Part shown: positions 7,892 through 10,653 of the stretch, one piece after another | Numbering within the stretch: the stretch's first letter is position 1 | Layout of the letters: every line of letters starts with the position of its first letter | Source: Devosia sp. | GTDB taxonomy: Bacteria > Pseudomonadota > Alphaproteobacteria > Rhizobiales > Devosiaceae | Direction of reading: 5' to 3' | Assembly (NCBI GenBank): GCA_016713105.1 | Contig: JADJPS010000010.1 | Coordinates: 1 to 10,653, forward strand | DNA length: 10,653 nucleotides | Notes under the pieces: generated by a model | Told to the model about the DNA's origin: nothing | Databases searched by the model: none | What the model saw: the letters and a program-made list of their open reading frames with translations, nothing else | Made by a program: the position numbers and the translations under genes

Positions 7892-8262
7892 ATGGCCGCG
7901 ATCTCGCACATACTGCTCGAGCTGGCTCGGGAGCCCGGACATCCGCAGGGTGACCGCAACCATGGCTATCACCTTACCTGCCGCTGACCGAGGACGGCGT
8001 CATCGACGTCGCCGCGTACGAGCGGAGCCGCTCCAGTTGTCGGGTCAGGCGCTTCCGCCCCAATGAGGCGGAGGTGCATGGCCGTGTGCTGCACGGGCCG
8101 GGTGGCCGGTGGTTCTTCGATCACGATCTCGACCGGGATACCGACAACGAGGCCGGCTTCAGGCTCGGCACGGAGCGGTTCGTGCCGGGAGAGTACGTGT
8201 CGGTGCGGGAAGACGACGGCAAGCTGCACACGTTCCAGGTCATCCTGGTCCGTCGCGAGTAG
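7892..8262 (+). CDS. Conserved hypothetical protein, 123 aa (one homopolymer frameshift)
   Basis: The reading starts MAAISHILLELAREPGHPQG at the ATG at 7892, 4 nt after the repaired DUF4342 stop, with no clear Shine-Dalgarno, suggesting translational coupling. The frame stops early at 7987, but adding one T to TT at 7974-7975 joins RNHGYHLYLPLTEDGVIDVA to the downstream frame. That frame carries RSSCRVRRFRPNEAEVHGRV, GGRWFFDHDLDRDTDNEAGF and PGEYVSVREDDGKLHTFQVI, ending at 8262. The repaired length is an exact multiple of three. I recall a similar uncharacterised alphaproteobacterial family with the same order of motifs (LELAR...GDRNHGY...C-x-VRRF...DEAGYRFG...PGEYVSI...HTFRV). Strand-rich, no signal or membrane segment. 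Function unknown. Confidence 0.75.
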
Positions 8263-8276
8263 TCGTCGACGCCGAA

Positions 8277-8303
8277 CGGGCCCGCGGCCCCGCCGCGGGC
8301 TCG
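8277..8303. terminator. GC-rich hairpin between convergent genes
   Basis: GCCCGCGGC (8280-8288) and GCCGCGGGC (8292-8300) pair perfectly around a CCC loop. Three further outer pairs (one G-T) extend the stem to 12 bp. It sits in the 52-nt space between a plus-strand gene ending at 8262 and a minus-strand gene ending at 8315, so it may end transcription from both sides. No T-tract is present on either strand. Confidence 0.5.
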
Positions 8304-8314
8304 AGGCAAGGGCT

Positions 8315-9195
8315 TCAGAAGTAGCACTCGTCCGGATATTCCGGCTCATACTCGTACTCGTAGAAGGCTGGCAGCAGCCTGAACAGCCCATCGCCGAGCA
8401 GATCGAACCGCTCCGGCAGCACGAAGCCATAGTCCGGGCACTTGTCTTCTTCCGGCGCTTCGCCCTCGACGAGCGATTCCTCGACATCATTGACGAAACC
8501 GGCATTGAAGCACTCGCGCGCCCTCTCGAACCAGAATTCGCGGTTCAGCGTCGACTGATCCTCGGCGTACTTGAAGAGTTCCTTCCAGGCAGCGCGCTCC
8601 TCGCCGGTCGTCTCGCCTGCCGGCCCGATGATCTGGGAATCGGTGGTATCGTACTCGCCGATCTCGCAGCTATCGTCGAGCGTCACGCAGACATCGTTGA
8701 GGTTGCACAGCCGCACCGCCCCGTGGAACAGCAGGACCTGGGTGCCATCCTCGTCGACATTGAAGTCGAACTGCGTGCCGCGCACCCCGATCGTCCCCGT
8801 CGGAGTTGTGTGGATCAGGTAGCGATCCTTGAGGCGACGCCGGTGGCGAAACGGAATGTGCCGGCCAGGCGTTGATGGCCAGCTTTGCCCGCTGAGTTGT
8901 CGCCGCGCAGCAGATAGTCCTCGATGGTGAGCACCGAGTTCGGGCCGACGACCAACTCGGTCTGGTCGGAGAACTTGATCTGCACCTGGCCCTTGGCACC
9001 GGTCCGAACGACATCGCCGATATTGAGATCGGCGCCGACGGTCAGTACCCGGATGATCCCGCTGGTCTCTGCCTCGGCCTGCGGATCCACCCCAAGGGCG
9101 GTGCCGCTCGCGCCCATGCCGCGGTCGGCACGAAACCAACCAGAGCCAGGAACCGCAACTCCCGCGGCCCGGCGCATAGCGTCCACTATTCGCAT
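8315..9195 (-). CDS. Secreted FecR-domain protein with acidic Tyr-rich tail (several frameshifts)
   Basis: The ATG at 9195 has GAGGGG 6 nt upstream. With two compensating frame repairs (near 9145, and GGG at 9096-9098 one base short) the N-terminus reads as a signal peptide: MRIVDAMRRAAGVAV, then LALVGFVPTAAWARAAP. The FecR domain (PF04773) follows: IIRVLTVGADLNIGDVVRTG, QVQIKFSDQTELVVGPNSVL, TIEDYLLRGDN, LAGTFRFATGVAS and GTIGVRGTQFDFNVDEDGT. Further frame changes lie near 8885, 8868 and 8838. After the FecR domain come four cysteines in CNLNDVCVTLDDSCEIGEY and a single C near residue 235. The final ~60 residues are very acidic and end YEYEYEPEYPDECYF. The repaired length is about 293. Unlike anti-sigma FecR proteins it has no cytosolic sigma-binding domain or membrane helix beyond the signal. 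Such secreted FecR proteins are common near surface adhesins; role unknown. Confidence 0.8.
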
Positions 9196-9309
9196 CGCAA
9201 ACCCCTCAGAACCGCCGCCGCGGCCTCCGCAATCCCACTGTTTTCCCCGGCAGACGCGACACACTTTTGACAACGGCGTCCAGTGGCCTCAGCACGCACG
9301 AAATGCCTA

Positions 9310-9339
9310 TTGCTCAAGAAATGGTACGGTGCTTATTTT
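9310..9339 (+). promoter_or_regulatory. Candidate promoter for the glutaminase gene
   Basis: TTGCTC (9310-9315) and TATTTT (9334-9339) are separated by 18 bp, inside the only distinctly AT-rich stretch of the divergent gap, about 37 nt before the proposed GTG start. Both hexamers are partial matches to sigma-70 boxes (3/6 and 4/6). Confidence 0.3.
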
Positions 9340-9375
9340 ACGCCTTAGATTTTTGGGCGCTGTAGAGTCCAAGAT

Positions 9376-10653
9376 GTGCACTATCACGATATCACGAGAT
9401 ATACGACCGCCACCGAACTCCCCGTCTGGCGGTACCTCAAGCAACTGTATGATCTCGCCAACCAGCCAACCGGTCTGGACAGCTCGCGACTACATGCCCG
9501 GAGTTAGCCGCGGTCGAGCCGGATGGCTTCGGCATCGGCTTACGCCACCACCGACGGCTTCGTCTACGAGATCGGCGACACGGAGCGGCAGTTCACCATC
9601 CAATCGGTGTCGGCGGTCATCCTACGGCCTCGCCCTTGAGGATCACGGGCACCCGGTGGTTCTGAGAAAGATGAGTGTGGAGCCATCAGGCGACGCGTTC
9701 GCTCGATCACCTTACGACGAAAGACAACCGCCCCTTCAAGCGATGGTGAATGCCGGCGCGATCGCAGCCAGCGCCCTCATCCGGGGCGAGCCACGAGGCC
9801 CAGCGCTACCACCGCACCTCGGCACATTCGAGCGCTTCACCGGGCTCGGCTGGCGCTCGACGCCGCTGTCTCACCAGTCGGAGAGCCCCCCGGCCATCGC
9901 AATCGCGCCATCGCCTATCTCCCGAGCACAACTCGGGGATGATCGAGGGCGGCGACATCGATGCACATCTCGACCTCTACTTCCGCCGGTGCTCGCTGCT
10001 GGGCGTCACGTCGCGCGACCGCTACAGCAGCGGCGCTGCTGAAACGACGCTGGCCAATGGCGGCATCAATCCGGTAGCCCGCAAGCCGGGCGATCTCAAG
10101 CCGACAATGTGCGCGCGGTGCTGTCGATCGCGAACACCTGCGGCATGTACGACTATGCCGGTGGCTGGCAGTTCGACGTGGGGCTGCCGGCCAAGAGCGG
10201 CGTGAGGCGGCGGCATCGCCTGCAGTGCTCCCTGGGCAGCTCGGCATCGGGGTCTACTACGCCGCGACTCGATGCAGTGGGCAACAACGCTCACGGCGTC
10301 GGCGTCTGCGGGGACATCTCACGCCAATTTCCGCCTGCACCTGTTCCAGGACCGGGGCTCGGCCTCGTGCACCCGTTCCGGCGCCTGTACCGGGGATAAG
10401 TAAGGTGCGTTCGCGTCGCAGCCGCCGCAGCGCCGAGCCAAAAACTCGACCGCTTCGGCCATTTGATCCGCGGTCTACGGACTGCATTACGGGGAAACTG
10501 GCGGGGCGGCGGCGAGGCGGCGCGGCGCGGCGGCGAGCGGGTGACGCGGCGACTGATCGAGGACCTGAGCAACGCCATGCTTCGTCCTCGACCTGACGCG
10601 TGTGGTGCGCATGGATATGTCGCGCTCGACCTGCTCAACGGTGCGCGGCGAAC
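9376..10653 (+). CDS. glsA: Glutaminase with C-terminal STAS domain (many frameshifts, runs off right edge)
   Basis: Glutaminase hydrolyses L-glutamine to glutamate and ammonia; the fold is serine-beta-lactamase-like. Pieces spread over three frames line up in family order: PVWRYLKQLYDLANQ (~9417), ELAAVEPDGFGIGL, ATTDGFVYEIGDTERQFTIQ plus SVS (~9541-9609), YGLALEDHG, KMSVEPSGDAF, AMVNAGAIAASALIRGE (~9742), LGTFERFTG, GMIEGGDIDAHLDLYFRRCS (~9940), TLANGGINPV, VLSIANTCGMYDYAGGWQFD with VGLPAKSGV (~10115-10203), and VLPGQLGIGVY. After about 10400 the pieces FGHLIR, VYGLHYGE, LIEDLSNA, FVLDLTRVVRMDMS and ALDLLNGARR are typical of a STAS domain, known at the C-terminus of some glutaminases and sometimes followed by a cyclic-nucleotide-binding domain, which would lie outside the window. 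The start is taken at GTG 9376; a stop at 9346 limits it upstream. The frame changes ten or more times, the worst in the window. The catalytic serine (QSVS) is readable, but the SxxK lysine codon falls in a garbled spot near 9610-9626. Confidence 0.85.

Noticed and set aside
9267..9272. Perfect TTGACA as a -35 box for the glutaminase
   Set aside because: No acceptable -10 follows at 16-18 bp, so I favoured the weaker but paired boxes at 9310-9339.
10500..10550. GGC/GGCG-rich stretch as a tandem repeat or structural element
   Set aside because: No regular unit can be defined; it fits the garbled, GC-rich start of the STAS region.
1..10653. CRISPR array, tRNA, rRNA, insertion sequence or phage genes
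   Set aside because: No regularly spaced repeats, no RNA gene signatures and no transposase, integrase or phage structural motifs were found on either strand.

Overview
The window is GC-rich, dense bacterial DNA, most likely from an alphaproteobacterium. That placement is an inference from family content: a giant surface protein with an N-terminal LEPR-XLL motif, a SapC-family protein, a FecR-domain secreted protein, a glutaminase followed by a STAS domain, and a DUF4342 protein. No rRNA, tRNA, CRISPR array or insertion sequence is visible.

Layout. Positions 1-3429 (minus) hold the N-terminal part of a giant LEPR-XLL adhesin that runs off the left edge. Positions 3430-3742 are a structured non-coding gap. 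Then, all on the minus strand, come a SapC-family protein (4499 to 3743), a 68-residue His/Trp/Cys protein (4844 to 4638), a 126-residue protein of the family usually annotated 'translational machinery protein' (5238 to 4858), a secreted/membrane polymer-forming-type protein with a DUF8173-like C-terminus (6527 to 5366), and a BON-domain protein continuing into a GyrI-like domain (7410 to 6566). A divergent intergenic region (7411-7531) carries a near-perfect FNR/FixK-type box. To its right, on the plus strand, are a DUF4342 protein (7532-7887) and a conserved protein of unknown function (7892-8262). These converge on a secreted FecR-domain protein with an acidic, tyrosine-rich tail (9195 to 8315), with a GC-rich hairpin in between. 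A plus-strand glutaminase-STAS gene (9376 to beyond the right edge) closes the window.

The most important caution is that almost every gene is broken by frame changes. In many places one base added to a short homopolymer restores the family sequence exactly, for example in sapC, the DUF4342 gene, its partner gene, fecR and the adhesin. After these corrections the gene lengths become multiples of three. Only the 126- and 68-residue proteins read cleanly. I read this as base-calling error in an unpolished assembly, not as a run of pseudogenes, so the spans below are gene spans across frameshifts.

Functionally, the left and right parts look like cell-surface and envelope functions (adhesin, SapC, FecR). 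The centre looks like a small envelope/stress module (BON-GyrI, DUF8173-like, DUF4342 and two small conserved proteins), possibly switched by oxygen or redox through the FNR-like box.
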